64,000 nucleotides of DNA from Staphylococcus schweitzeri. GTDB taxonomy: Bacteria > Bacillota > Bacilli > Staphylococcales > Staphylococcaceae. This document shows, in pieces, positions 54,390-63,576 of the stretch. Each line of letters starts with the position of its first letter. Within the stretch, counting starts at the first letter, position 1. Made by a program: the position numbers and the translations under genes. Below the pieces are notes generated by a model. That model worked only from the letters and a program-made list of their open reading frames with translations. It was not told where the DNA came from and did no database searches. The stretch is taken from positions 105,315 through 169,314 of the forward strand of contig NZ_PPQS01000051.1 of assembly GCF_002902405.1 (NCBI RefSeq), given 5' to 3'.

Positions 54390-55675
54390 TGAAAGAACGT
54401 TATTATGAATTAATAGATGAAAGAGTTTTTGAAAAAGAATTAGATAATGGCTTACGTCTATTTATTATCCCTAAACATGGTTTTCAAAAAACATTTGTAA
54501 CTTATACAACTCAGTTTGGTTCTTTAGATAATAAATTTAAACCATTTGGACAAGATGAATTTGTGACGGTCCCTGATGGCGTAGCACATTTTTTAGAACA
54601 TAAATTATTTGAAAAAGAGGAAGAAGATTTGTTTACCGCATTTGCAGAAGAAAATGCGCAAGCAAATGCATTTACGAGCTTTGATCGTACAAGTTATTTA
54701 TTCAGTGCAACAGATAATGTTGAAAGTAATATTAAACGTTTATTGACGATGGTTGAAACACCGTATTTTACAAAAGAAACTGTTGATAAAGAAAAAGGAA
54801 TTATCGCAGAAGAAATCAAAATGTATCAAGAACAGCCTGGATATAAATTAATGTTTAATACTTTGCGTGCTATGTACCAACAACATCCAATACGGGTTGA
54901 CATTGCCGGAAGTGTTGAAAGTATTTATGAAATAACTAAAGATGATTTATATTTATGTTACGAAACGTTTTATCATCCTTCAAATATGGTTTTATTTGTA
55001 GTTGGAGATGTAAATCCTGAATACATATGCCAAATTGTTGAAGATCATGAAAATGCTCGCAATAAAGACAATCAACCTAAAATTGAAAGAGGTATTGTTG
55101 ATGAGCCTAATGAAGTGAAAGAAGCTTTTGTATCTGAAGAGATGAAAATTCAGTCGCCGCGTTTAATGCTTGGATTTAAAAATAAACCGTTGCAAGAAGA
55201 ACCTGAAAAATATGTTCAACGTGATTTAGAAATGTCATTGTTCTTTGAATTAATATTTGGAGAAGAAACGGATTTTTATCAACATTTATTGAATGAAGGT
55301 CTTATCGATGATACGTTTGGCTATCAATTTGTGTTAGAACCAACGTATAGTTTTTCAATTGTGACTAGTGCTACTGAAGAACCAGATAAATTAAAAGAAT
55401 TATTGATGAATGAGTTGAGAGATAAAAAAGGTAATTTCCAAGATGCTCAAGCATTTGAACTTTTGAAAAAGCAGTTTATTGGTGAATTTATTTCAAGTCT
55501 AAATTCTCCTGAATATATTGCAAATCAATATACTAAGTTGTATTTTGAAGGTGTTAGTGTATTTGACATGCTAGATATTGTTGAAAATATAACATTAGAT
55601 AGTATTAATGAAACGTCATCGTTGTACTTAAATTTAGAACAACAGGTTGATAGTCGTTTGGAGATTAAAAAATAA
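54389..55675 (+). CDS. ymfH: M16 zinc metallopeptidase YmfH
   Basis: Active-type M16 protease of 428 residues. The inverted zinc motif HFLEH is present in GVAHFLEHKLFEKEEED with a downstream glutamate in the same lobe (KEKGIIAEEIKMYQEQPG). It overlaps ymfF at its start and ymfI at its end by one base each, so all three are tightly coupled. The substrate is not known; paired M16 proteins in other species process peptides. Confidence 0.92.
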   Translation: MKERYYELIDERVFEKELDNGLRLFIIPKHGFQKTFVTYTTQFGSLDNKFKPFGQDEFVTVPDGVAHFLEHKLFEKEEEDLFTAFAEENAQANAFTSFDRTSYLFSATDNVESNIKRLLTMVETPYFTKETVDKEKGIIAEEIKMYQEQPGYKLMFNTLRAMYQQHPIRVDIAGSVESIYEITKDDLYLCYETFYHPSNMVLFVVGDVNPEYICQIVEDHENARNKDNQPKIERGIVDEPNEVKEAFVSEEMKIQSPRLMLGFKNKPLQEEPEKYVQRDLEMSLFFELIFGEETDFYQHLLNEGLIDDTFGYQFVLEPTYSFSIVTSATEEPDKLKELLMNELRDKKGNFQDAQAFELLKKQFIGEFISSLNSPEYIANQYTKLYFEGVSVFDMLDIVENITLDSINETSSLYLNLEQQVDSRLEIKK

Positions 55676-56379
55676 TGAAAGCATTGGTATTAGGTGGTTC
55701 TGGTTCCATAGGTTCTGAGATTGTACAGCGATTATTATCAGATGGCTTTGAAGTGTACATACAATATTATCGTACCGATATAAATGAATTATCAATTAAA
55801 TTCCAAGGTGACAAAGTACATTTTATAAAAGCAAATTTAACTAACACGATTGATATTGAAAATACATTTGGTGACATTAAAACATTAGATTGTTTAATTT
55901 ACGCGAGTGGTCAATCATTATATGGCGTTTTGCAAGATATGTCAGATTACGATATTGATGTTTGTTACCAGTTAAATGTCTTGCAATTAATCAGGTTATG
56001 TCGTTATTTTGTGGATTTATTGCGTCAAAGTGAAAATGGCAGAATAATAGTTATTTCTTCAATCTGGGGAGAAATGGGTGCCAGCATGGAAACAATTTAC
56101 TCTACGATGAAAAGTGCGCAATTAGGATTTGTCAAAGCTTTAAGTCAAGAATTGGCGTTGACTTCAGTGACTGTAAATGCAGTAACTCCTGGATTTGTCG
56201 CTGGGAACATGGCTAATGAGTGGCGTGAAGATGAACTCCAAGCAATGGTAAATGAATTACCACAGCAACGTCTGATATTACCTAGAGAAATTGCGCATAC
56301 ATGTGCTTATTTATATCATCCAGATGCTAAAAGTGTGACTGGAACCATTCAAAAAGTAAACGGTGCTTGGTATATTTGA
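55675..56379 (+). CDS. ymfI: Short-chain dehydrogenase/reductase YmfI
   Basis: NAD(P)-dependent SDR of 234 residues. Cofactor loop GGSGSIGSEI at the N-terminus, YASGQSL (NAG-like) strand, catalytic Ser in IVISSIWG and YxxxK in IYSTMKSAQLGFVKAL. FabG-like, with GTIQKVNGAWYI at the end. Substrate unknown. It follows ymfH with a one-base overlap. Confidence 0.9.
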   Translation: MKALVLGGSGSIGSEIVQRLLSDGFEVYIQYYRTDINELSIKFQGDKVHFIKANLTNTIDIENTFGDIKTLDCLIYASGQSLYGVLQDMSDYDIDVCYQLNVLQLIRLCRYFVDLLRQSENGRIIVISSIWGEMGASMETIYSTMKSAQLGFVKALSQELALTSVTVNAVTPGFVAGNMANEWREDELQAMVNELPQQRLILPREIAHTCAYLYHPDAKSVTGTIQKVNGAWYI

Positions 56380-56486
56380 TATTATAACTATTTTTATTAT
56401 CAAATATTTTTATGTTTGATGTTATAATATGAATAATACAAAATGTGAATCATAATTAGTTAATTAATCAAGGGGTGGGGTTCACC

Positions 56487-57314
56487 ATGACAGTTGCAGA
56501 AAAAAAAGAATGGTACCTAGAATATGAGATTGAAATTAACAGACCTGGTCTATTAGGCGATGTATCTAGTTTATTAGGTATGTTAGGTATAAGTATAGTT
56601 ACAATTAATGGTGTAGATCAAGGTAAACGAGGCCTTTTAATTAAGACAGATAATCTTGAAAAAGTTGAACGTTTTGAACAAATAGCTCGTAGTATTGACG
56701 AAATCGAAATTACAAAATTAAAAAAGCCGGAACTTAGAGATCGGCTTGCTGTTAGACATGGTAGATATATTGAACAAGACGCTAAAGATAAGAAAACGTT
56801 TAGATTTGAGCGTGAAGATTTAGGATTACTCGTAGATTTTTTAGCGGAGCTATTTAAAGAAGAAGGCCATAAATTAATTGGAATTAGAGGTATGCCTAGA
56901 GTAGGTAAAACAGAATCGATAGTAGCTGGAAGTGTTTGTGCGCATAAAAGATGGTTATTTATAAGTTCTACTTTAATTAAACAAACGGTGCGTAGCTCAC
57001 TTATTAAGGGAGAGTATGACGCGAACCATGTTTATATTATTGACGGCGCTGTTACTGCAAGAGAGTCAAACCCAAAACACCAAGAATTAGTTAACGAAGT
57101 TATGACATTGCCATCAATCAAAGTTGTTGAACATCCTGATTTATTTGTTGAAACAAGTACATGTACTATGGATGATTTTGACTATATTATTGAATTGAGA
57201 GAAAATGAAAATCAAGAAATACATTACGAAGAAATGAAAAAGCAAACAGTTCAAAGTAAAAATAATTTAGATTTTGGCGATCCATTTGGTGGTGGATTTG
57301 GTTTCTTCGAGTAA
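56487..57314 (+). CDS. ymfK: ACT-domain protein with P-loop, DUF3388 (YmfK)
   Basis: Unknown-function protein of 275 residues. An ACT-type domain lies at about 10-75 (YEIEINRPGLLGDVSSLLGML, then GVDQGKRGLLIKT). A Walker A sequence GMPRVGKT is at 135-142, followed by a possible Walker B strand HVYIIDGAV. The tail DPFGGGFGFFE is glycine- and phenylalanine-rich. Placed between ymfI and the RodZ-like ymfM in a conserved Bacillales order. I chose the ATG at 56487, just after a G-rich ribosome binding site; a GTG four codons earlier is possible. Confidence 0.85.
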   Translation: MTVAEKKEWYLEYEIEINRPGLLGDVSSLLGMLGISIVTINGVDQGKRGLLIKTDNLEKVERFEQIARSIDEIEITKLKKPELRDRLAVRHGRYIEQDAKDKKTFRFEREDLGLLVDFLAELFKEEGHKLIGIRGMPRVGKTESIVAGSVCAHKRWLFISSTLIKQTVRSSLIKGEYDANHVYIIDGAVTARESNPKHQELVNEVMTLPSIKVVEHPDLFVETSTCTMDDFDYIIELRENENQEIHYEEMKKQTVQSKNNLDFGDPFGGGFGFFE

Positions 57315-57338
57315 TTGTTATTGTAAGGAGGCTATGAA

Positions 57339-57731
57339 TTGAAAACAGTCGGTGAAGCACTTAAAGGTAGACGTGAGCGGTTAGGTATGACATTGACAGA
57401 ATTAGAGCAGCGAACTGGTATAAAACGAGAAATGTTAGTACATATCGAAAATAATGACTTCGATCAACTACCTAATAAAAATTATAGTGAAGGTTTTATA
57501 AGGAAATATGCCAGTGTTGTTAATATTGAACCTAACCAATTAGTTCAAGCTCATCAAGATGAGATTCCATCAAACCAAGCCGAATGGGATGAAGTTATAA
57601 CAGTTTTCAATAGCAATAAAGATTTAGATTATAAAAGTAAATCTAAAGAGCCATTACAATTATTAGTTATCATGGGTATTACAGTTTTAATAACTTTAAT
57701 GTTATGGATTTTGTTAGTGTTAATTTTTTAA
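57339..57731 (+). CDS. ymfM: RodZ-like membrane HTH protein YmfM
   Basis: 130-residue protein with an N-terminal Cro-type HTH (about 1-65: VGEALKGRRERLGMTLTELEQRTG, then GFIRKYASVV) and one C-terminal membrane segment (LLVIMGITVLITLMLWILL). RodZ binds MreB in rods; this coccal form lacks the long extracellular domain. TTG start with AAGGAGG 7 bases upstream. It precedes pgsA by 31 bases. Confidence 0.9.
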   Translation: MKTVGEALKGRRERLGMTLTELEQRTGIKREMLVHIENNDFDQLPNKNYSEGFIRKYASVVNIEPNQLVQAHQDEIPSNQAEWDEVITVFNSNKDLDYKSKSKEPLQLLVIMGITVLITLMLWILLVLIF

Positions 57732-57753
57732 AATATATATTAGTGAGAAATGA

Positions 57754-58341
<588 letters not shown>

Positions 58342-58355
58342 ATATATAATAATCT

Positions 58356-58391
58356 AACTAGGTTTCATTTTAATATGAAATCTAGTTTTTT
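58356..58391 (+). terminator. Terminator after pgsA
   Basis: AACTAG-TTTCAT pairs with ATGAAA-CTAGTT around a short loop, with six or more T residues after it. It ends the ftsK/ymf-pgsA run. Confidence 0.87.
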
Positions 58392-58581
58392 AAATCTCAT
58401 TTTTAGAAAATCGCATCTTAGTTGTTTATAATGAGTATATTGTAAATCACCTATAGATAATAAAGAGATGAACTTTTTTAATGAAGATTTTACAATACTC
58501 AAATAATTAATTCATTCATAATCTTACTAGCTTTAAAATAGACAAAAAACTTTTATTATTTTATATTCGAGGGGGATAAAA

Positions 58582-59733
58582 ATGTCGATTTCAATTATAG
58601 CAGTGGGTTCGGAGTTGCTTTTGGGGCAAATTGCGAATACAAATGGACAATATCTATCAAAAGTATTCAATGAAATAGGACAACACGTATTAGAACATAT
58701 TGTAATTGGTGATAATGAAGAACGTTTAGAATCCACAGTTCGTCGAGCGATGGAAAAATATGACACTGTGATTTTAACAGGCGGATTAGGTCCTACTAAA
58801 GATGATTTAACAAAACATACTGTTGCTAAAGTCTTAGGTAAAGAATTAGTTATTGATGACCCGTCTTTAAAATATATTGAAAGCTATTTTAAAGACCAGG
58901 GGCAAGAAATGACAGCAAATAATAGACAACAGGCATTAGTGATTGAAGGATCGACTGTTTTAGCTAATCATCATGGTATGGCACCTGGAATGATGGTTAA
59001 GTATGAAAATAAGCACATCATATTGCTTCCGGGGCCACCAAAAGAAATGCAACCTATGGTTAAAAATGAATTATTGCCTCATTTTATTAATGATAGTAGC
59101 ATTATACATTCAGAGTTACTGAGATTTGCTGGAATTGGTGAATCTAAAGTAGAGACACTGTTAATGGATCTGATTGATAATCAAACTAATCCTACGATTG
59201 CGCCTTTAGCAGGCAGTCATGAAGTATATATTAGATTAACTGCGAGTGCAGATTCTAAAGCACAAGCGTTAAAATTAATCGAACCAATTAAGAAAGAAAT
59301 TTTAAATCGTATAGGAACTTATTATTATGGTTCAGATGATATCTTAATTGAAGAAGCGGTTATGAATGTAATTCAGCAACCTTTTGCGATTTATGATGGT
59401 ATCACGAATGGTGCTTTATATTCTCGCTTAAAAGAAGCAGACTCAAATGGGGTATTAAAAGGTATGATAAACCATTCTGACTGCTTTATAGAAAGTGAGA
59501 AGCCTATACATCAACAATTAGATGACGCATCTCAATTTGTTACGAAACTTTTTAATGTTTCAACAGCGATTATTTTGCTTGAGTATGATAATACTGTATA
59601 TTTAGCATACTTTGATAAACAGCAATTAATGGTTGATCATTTTAAAATGTCAAAATCTAGAAATTTATTGAAGAACAGAAGTCAAAATTATGCACTTATA
59701 AGATTATTAAATTGGCAACGAACACAAAAATAA
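58582..59733 (+). CDS. cinA: CinA-like protein with degenerate C-terminal domain
   Basis: Competence/damage-inducible protein found before recA. The N-terminal COG1058 (MoCF-type) domain is well conserved over about 1-170: IAVGSELLLGQIANTN, LTGGLGPTKDDLTKH, HHGMAPGM and LLPGPPKEM. The C-terminal region (about 255-380) lacks the SCTGG motif expected of nicotinamide-nucleotide amidases; the equivalent segment reads YDGITNGALYSRL. Length 383 residues. GAGGGGGA precedes the ATG. Confidence 0.92.
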   Translation: MSISIIAVGSELLLGQIANTNGQYLSKVFNEIGQHVLEHIVIGDNEERLESTVRRAMEKYDTVILTGGLGPTKDDLTKHTVAKVLGKELVIDDPSLKYIESYFKDQGQEMTANNRQQALVIEGSTVLANHHGMAPGMMVKYENKHIILLPGPPKEMQPMVKNELLPHFINDSSIIHSELLRFAGIGESKVETLLMDLIDNQTNPTIAPLAGSHEVYIRLTASADSKAQALKLIEPIKKEILNRIGTYYYGSDDILIEEAVMNVIQQPFAIYDGITNGALYSRLKEADSNGVLKGMINHSDCFIESEKPIHQQLDDASQFVTKLFNVSTAIILLEYDNTVYLAYFDKQQLMVDHFKMSKSRNLLKNRSQNYALIRLLNWQRTQK

Positions 59734-59798
59734 TTTTGTTTTTGTTATATTTATAAGTACGTTTGTTCGATTTTGCGATTTAAAAACAACAAATTACA

Positions 59799-59812
59799 CG
59801 AACAAATATTCG
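59799..59812 (+). promoter_or_regulatory. LexA (SOS) box upstream of recA
   Basis: CGAACAAATATTCG keeps the CGAAC and TTCG arms of the Gram-positive SOS operator (CGAAC, four bases, GTTCG) with one changed base in the right arm. It lies just upstream of the recA -35. Binding by LexA and induction after DNA damage are inferred. Confidence 0.85.
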
Positions 59813-59820
59813 CAAAACAC

Positions 59821-59849
59821 TTGTAATTTAGTTTGAATACTTGTATAGT
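59821..59849 (+). promoter_or_regulatory. Sigma-A promoter of recA
   Basis: TTGTAA at 59821-59826 and TATAGT at 59844-59849 with a 17-base spacer. The LexA box ends eight bases before the -35. Confidence 0.68.
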
Positions 59850-59897
59850 ATTGTTAAGATAATTAAAAGATAGCAATTTCAATTAGGAGGTCTCGCT

Positions 59898-60941
59898 TTG
59901 GATAACGAACGTCAAAAAGCTTTAGATACAGTAATTAAAAATATGGAGAAATCTTTCGGTAAAGGTGCCGTGATGAAGTTAGGCGATAATATAGGTCGTC
60001 GAGTTTCTACAACATCAACTGGATCAGTTACACTTGATAACGCATTAGGCGTAGGTGGCTATCCAAAAGGGCGAATTATTGAAATATATGGACCTGAAAG
60101 TTCTGGTAAGACAACAGTAGCACTTCATGCTATTGCAGAAGTGCAAAGTAATGGAGGAGTTGCTGCATTTATCGATGCCGAACATGCATTAGATCCAGAA
60201 TATGCACAAGCTTTAGGGGTAGATATTGATAATTTGTACTTATCTCAACCTGACCATGGTGAACAAGGGCTTGAAATCGCAGAAGCATTTGTTAGAAGTG
60301 GTGCGGTAGATATCGTAGTTGTAGACTCTGTTGCTGCTTTAACACCTAAAGCTGAAATTGAAGGTGAAATGGGAGATACTCATGTCGGTTTACAAGCACG
60401 TTTAATGTCACAAGCATTACGTAAACTATCTGGTGCTATCTCTAAATCAAACACGACTGCTATTTTTATTAACCAAATTCGTGAAAAAGTCGGCGTTATG
60501 TTTGGGAATCCAGAGACTACACCTGGTGGACGCGCACTAAAATTCTATAGCTCAGTTAGATTAGAAGTACGCCGTGCAGAACAACTTAAACAAGGTCAAG
60601 AAATAGTTGGTAATAGAACAAAGATTAAAGTTGTTAAAAATAAAGTAGCACCTCCATTTAGAGTGGCAGAAGTTGATATTATGTATGGCCAAGGTATTTC
60701 TAAAGAAGGTGAACTTATTGATTTAGGTGTTGAAAATGACATCGTTGATAAGTCTGGTGCTTGGTACTCATATAATGGTGAAAGAATGGGCCAAGGTAAA
60801 GAAAATGTTAAAATGTACTTGAAAGAAAATCCTCAAATTAAAGAAGAAATTGATCGCAAGTTACGAGAAAAACTTGGAATTTCTGATGGTGATGTTGAAG
60901 AGGTTGAAGACGCGCCAAAATCTTTATTTGATGAAGAATAG
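59898..60941 (+). CDS. recA: Recombinase RecA
   Basis: Central homologous recombination and SOS coprotease. 347 residues, uninterrupted (no intein). Walker [14 protein letters not shown], Walker [13 protein letters not shown], loop regions [19 protein letters not shown] and [17 protein letters not shown], and an acidic C-terminus ([18 protein letters not shown]). TTG start with AGGAGG 7 bases before it. Under a LexA box. Confidence 0.98.
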   Translation: MDNERQKALDTVIKNMEKSFGKGAVMKLGDNIGRRVSTTSTGSVTLDNALGVGGYPKGRIIEIYGPESSGKTTVALHAIAEVQSNGGVAAFIDAEHALDPEYAQALGVDIDNLYLSQPDHGEQGLEIAEAFVRSGAVDIVVVDSVAALTPKAEIEGEMGDTHVGLQARLMSQALRKLSGAISKSNTTAIFINQIREKVGVMFGNPETTPGGRALKFYSSVRLEVRRAEQLKQGQEIVGNRTKIKVVKNKVAPPFRVAEVDIMYGQGISKEGELIDLGVENDIVDKSGAWYSYNGERMGQGKENVKMYLKENPQIKEEIDRKLREKLGISDGDVEEVEDAPKSLFDEE

Positions 60942-60981
60942 ATTTAACCAATTTTATATGTAAAGCTGTATTAAATCATAC

Positions 60982-61072
60982 CCTTATAGATTTGATTAAA
61001 AAAGTGTTATCTAAAAGTAGAATTCCAATACTATTTCTTAACACACAAAATCAAATCTATAAGGTTTTTTTG
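60982..61072 (+). terminator. Long hairpin terminator after recA
   Basis: A perfect 16-bp stem, CCTTATAGATTTGATT with AATCAAATCTATAAGG, encloses about 50 bases that contain GTGTTA/TAACAC and small inner pairs. Seven T residues follow. It is unusually long for a simple terminator. Confidence 0.85.
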
Positions 61073-61320
61073 TAACTTTTTTAAGTCTCTAGCTCATTTA
61101 TGATAGATAAATAGTTTAAAGATAATGCTAAACCGAAATTGTTAAAAACTTATTTTTAGATTCTTCATCAATATAATTAAGTTTGAAACTGTATGGCATT
61201 TATTAAAGATAAATTTAGCAATTAGTACATACGAAGATACTTGATTTGTTAAAATGATTCAAATTTTTAGAAAATAGTAGAAATAGCAATCAATATAGTG
61301 CAAAAGTGCAAATTGATAAC
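61073..61320. other. recA-rny gap, AT-rich, nothing distinct before the rny promoter
   Basis: After the recA terminator about 250 bases carry no visible gene, strong repeat or hairpin. Confidence 0.5.
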
Positions 61321-61350
61321 TTGACACTTATCTCCTATAAACCGTACAAT
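61321..61350 (+). promoter_or_regulatory. Sigma-A promoter of rny
   Basis: Perfect TTGACA at 61321-61326 and TACAAT at 61345-61350 with an 18-base spacer. The rny start is 85 bases downstream, giving a leader of about 80 bases. Confidence 0.75.
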
Positions 61351-61434
61351 TAATTTGTATGATTTATATATAATTTCATAAAGTCATATTGAATTTCATA
61401 TACAGAGCAAACCCTAGAAAAAGGAGGTGTTTGT

Positions 61435-62994
61435 GTGAATTTATTAAGCCTCCTACTCATTTTGCTGGGGATCATTCTAGGAGTTGTTGGAGGGTATGTT
61501 GTTGCCCGAAATTTGTTGCTTCAAAAGCAAACACAAGCTAGACAAACTGCCGAAGATATTGTAAATCAAGCACATAAAGAAGCTGACAATATCAAAAAAG
61601 AGAAATTACTTGAGGCAAAAGAAGAAAACCAAATCCTAAGAGAACAAACTGAAGCAGAACTTCGTGAAAGACGAAGTGAACTTCAAAGACAAGAAACCCG
61701 ACTTCTTCAAAAAGAAGAAAACTTAGAGCGTAAATCTGATCTATTAGATAAAAAAGATGAGATTTTAGAGCAAAAAGAATCAAAAATTGAAGAAAAACAA
61801 CAACAAGTAGATGCAAAAGAGAGTAGTGTTCAAACATTAATAATGAAGCATGAACAAGAATTAGAACGCATCTCCGGTCTCACTCAAGAAGAAGCAATTA
61901 ATGAGCAACTTCAAAGAGTTGAGGAAGAACTGTCACAAGATATTGCAGTACTTGTTAAAGAAAAAGAAAAAGAAGCTAAAGAAAAAGTTGATAAAACAGC
62001 AAAAGAATTATTAGCTACAGCAGTACAAAGATTAGCAGCAGATCACACAAGTGAATCAACGGTATCAGTAGTTAACTTGCCAAATGATGAGATGAAAGGT
62101 CGAATCATTGGACGTGAGGGACGAAATATCCGTACGCTTGAAACTTTAACTGGCATAGACTTAATTATTGATGATACACCAGAAGCAGTTATTTTATCTG
62201 GTTTTGATCCAATACGAAGAGAAATTGCTAGAACAGCACTTGTTAACTTAGTATCTGATGGACGAATCCATCCAGGTAGAATCGAAGATATGGTTGAAAA
62301 AGCGAGAAAAGAAGTAGACGATATCATCAGAGAAGCAGGTGAACAAGCTACATTTGAGGTTAATGCGCATAATATGCATCCTGACTTAGTTAAAATTGTA
62401 GGTCGTTTAAACTATCGTACAAGTTACGGTCAAAATGTACTTAAACATTCAATCGAAGTTGCGCATCTTGCTAGTATGTTAGCTGCTGAACTAGGTGAAG
62501 ATGAAACATTAGCGAAACGAGCTGGACTTTTACATGATGTTGGTAAAGCAATTGATCATGAAGTAGAAGGTAGTCATGTTGAAATTGGTGTAGAATTGGC
62601 TAAAAAATATGGTGAAAATGAAACAGTAATTAATGCAATTCACTCTCATCATGGTGATGTTGAGCCTACATCTATCATATCTATCCTTGTTGCTGCAGCA
62701 GATGCCTTATCTGCGGCACGTCCAGGCGCAAGAAAAGAAACATTAGAGAATTATATTCGTCGATTAGAACGTTTAGAAACGTTATCAGAAAGTTATGATG
62801 GTGTAGAAAAAGCATTTGCAATTCAGGCAGGTAGAGAAATCCGTGTGATTGTATCTCCTGAAGAAATTGATGATTTAAAATCTTATCGTTTGGCTAGAGA
62901 TATTAAAAATCAAATTGAAGATGAATTACAATATCCTGGTCATATCAAGGTGACAGTTGTTCGAGAGACTAGAGCAATAGAGTATGCAAAATAA
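61435..62994 (+). CDS. rny: Ribonuclease Y (CvfA)
   Basis: Membrane-anchored endoribonuclease starting mRNA decay; also known as virulence factor CvfA. One N-terminal membrane helix (about 1-25), a long Glu/Lys/Gln coiled coil (about 30-195), a KH domain ([15 protein letters not shown]) and the HD domain with H and HD in HSIEVAHL and [12 protein letters not shown]. Length 519 residues. GTG start with AAGGAGGTG upstream and its own promoter. Confidence 0.97.
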   Translation: MNLLSLLLILLGIILGVVGGYVVARNLLLQKQTQARQTAEDIVNQAHKEADNIKKEKLLEAKEENQILREQTEAELRERRSELQRQETRLLQKEENLERKSDLLDKKDEILEQKESKIEEKQQQVDAKESSVQTLIMKHEQELERISGLTQEEAINEQLQRVEEELSQDIAVLVKEKEKEAKEKVDKTAKELLATAVQRLAADHTSESTVSVVNLPNDEMKGRIIGREGRNIRTLETLTGIDLIIDDTPEAVILSGFDPIRREIARTALVNLVSDGRIHPGRIEDMVEKARKEVDDIIREAGEQATFEVNAHNMHPDLVKIVGRLNYRTSYGQNVLKHSIEVAHLASMLAAELGEDETLAKRAGLLHDVGKAIDHEVEGSHVEIGVELAKKYGENETVINAIHSHHGDVEPTSIISILVAAADALSAARPGARKETLENYIRRLERLETLSESYDGVEKAFAIQAGREIRVIVSPEEIDDLKSYRLARDIKNQIEDELQYPGHIKVTVVRETRAIEYAK

Positions 62995-63001
62995 TTTTTG
63001 T

Positions 63002-63036
63002 CTCCCTCACATATTTAAGTGAGGGGGCTTTTTTAA
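63002..63036 (+). terminator. Terminator after rny
   Basis: CCCTCAC pairs with GTGAGGG around an AT-rich loop, followed by CTTTTTT. Confidence 0.88.
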
Positions 63037-63124
63037 TGCACTTTTATAGAGGATAAATCTTTATTTATTAACTGTATTTATATTATGTAAACCATAGGTG
63101 GTTATAAATCTATGCATTAATATA

Positions 63125-63158
63125 AAAAAGAAGTGAAGATGACATGCATCTTCACTCC
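63125..63158 (-). terminator. Terminator of the small minus-strand gene
   Basis: AGTGAAGATG and CATCTTCACT form a perfect 10-bp stem. Read on the minus strand it is followed by CTTTTTTAT, about 30 bases after the stop codon of the small gene. Confidence 0.8.
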
Positions 63159-63187
63159 TGTATTTTCAGTAAGGACTCTTTGATGGA

Positions 63188-63403
63188 TTATTTTAATTGT
63201 AAATCCGTTTTCTTTAGTTCTTTAATTACTTCAGCAGTATCATAGCAGTTTGTTGCGATAGTTGAGTATCTTTCTGCTAAACGATATGCATTAATATATA
63301 GCTTTAAACTATCTTTTGCAATATCTTCTGCTTCTTCAGATTTAGATGGATTAGCCATAACGACTAATTCTGCAAATTTTTCTGGATCAATATTAATAGA
63401 CAT
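63188..63403 (-). CDS. Small hypothetical protein (71 residues)
   Basis: Small acidic, mostly helical protein with no signal peptide or membrane segment and no family I recognise. It begins MSINIDPEKFAELVVMANPS and contains one cysteine (TNCYDTAEVI). Reality is supported by a dedicated terminator on the same strand, ordinary codon use, and the fact that staphylococci carry a hypothetical gene at this place between rny and ymdB. The ribosome binding site AGGAG is further from the ATG (about 14 bases) than is ideal. Function unknown. Confidence 0.75.
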   Translation of the reverse strand: MSINIDPEKFAELVVMANPSKSEEAEDIAKDSLKLYINAYRLAERYSTIATNCYDTAEVIKELKKTDLQLK

Positions 63404-63576
63404 GTATTTATTTACAACTCCTATTTATTTTGATGACTTTATACTAACATATTGAGGTTTTTCAACAAAGTAAAGTCCCTTTATAAAAGTTAAAAAATAA
63501 TTCAAAGAATTTAATATTTACTTTAAATATTAGAACGTATGAATTAAACTAGTACTTATGAGAGGATGAACTGAAC

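Noticed and set aside
58539-58567. TAGACA-17-TATATT as a cinA promoter
   Set aside because: Transcription would start within or after the ribosome binding site of cinA.
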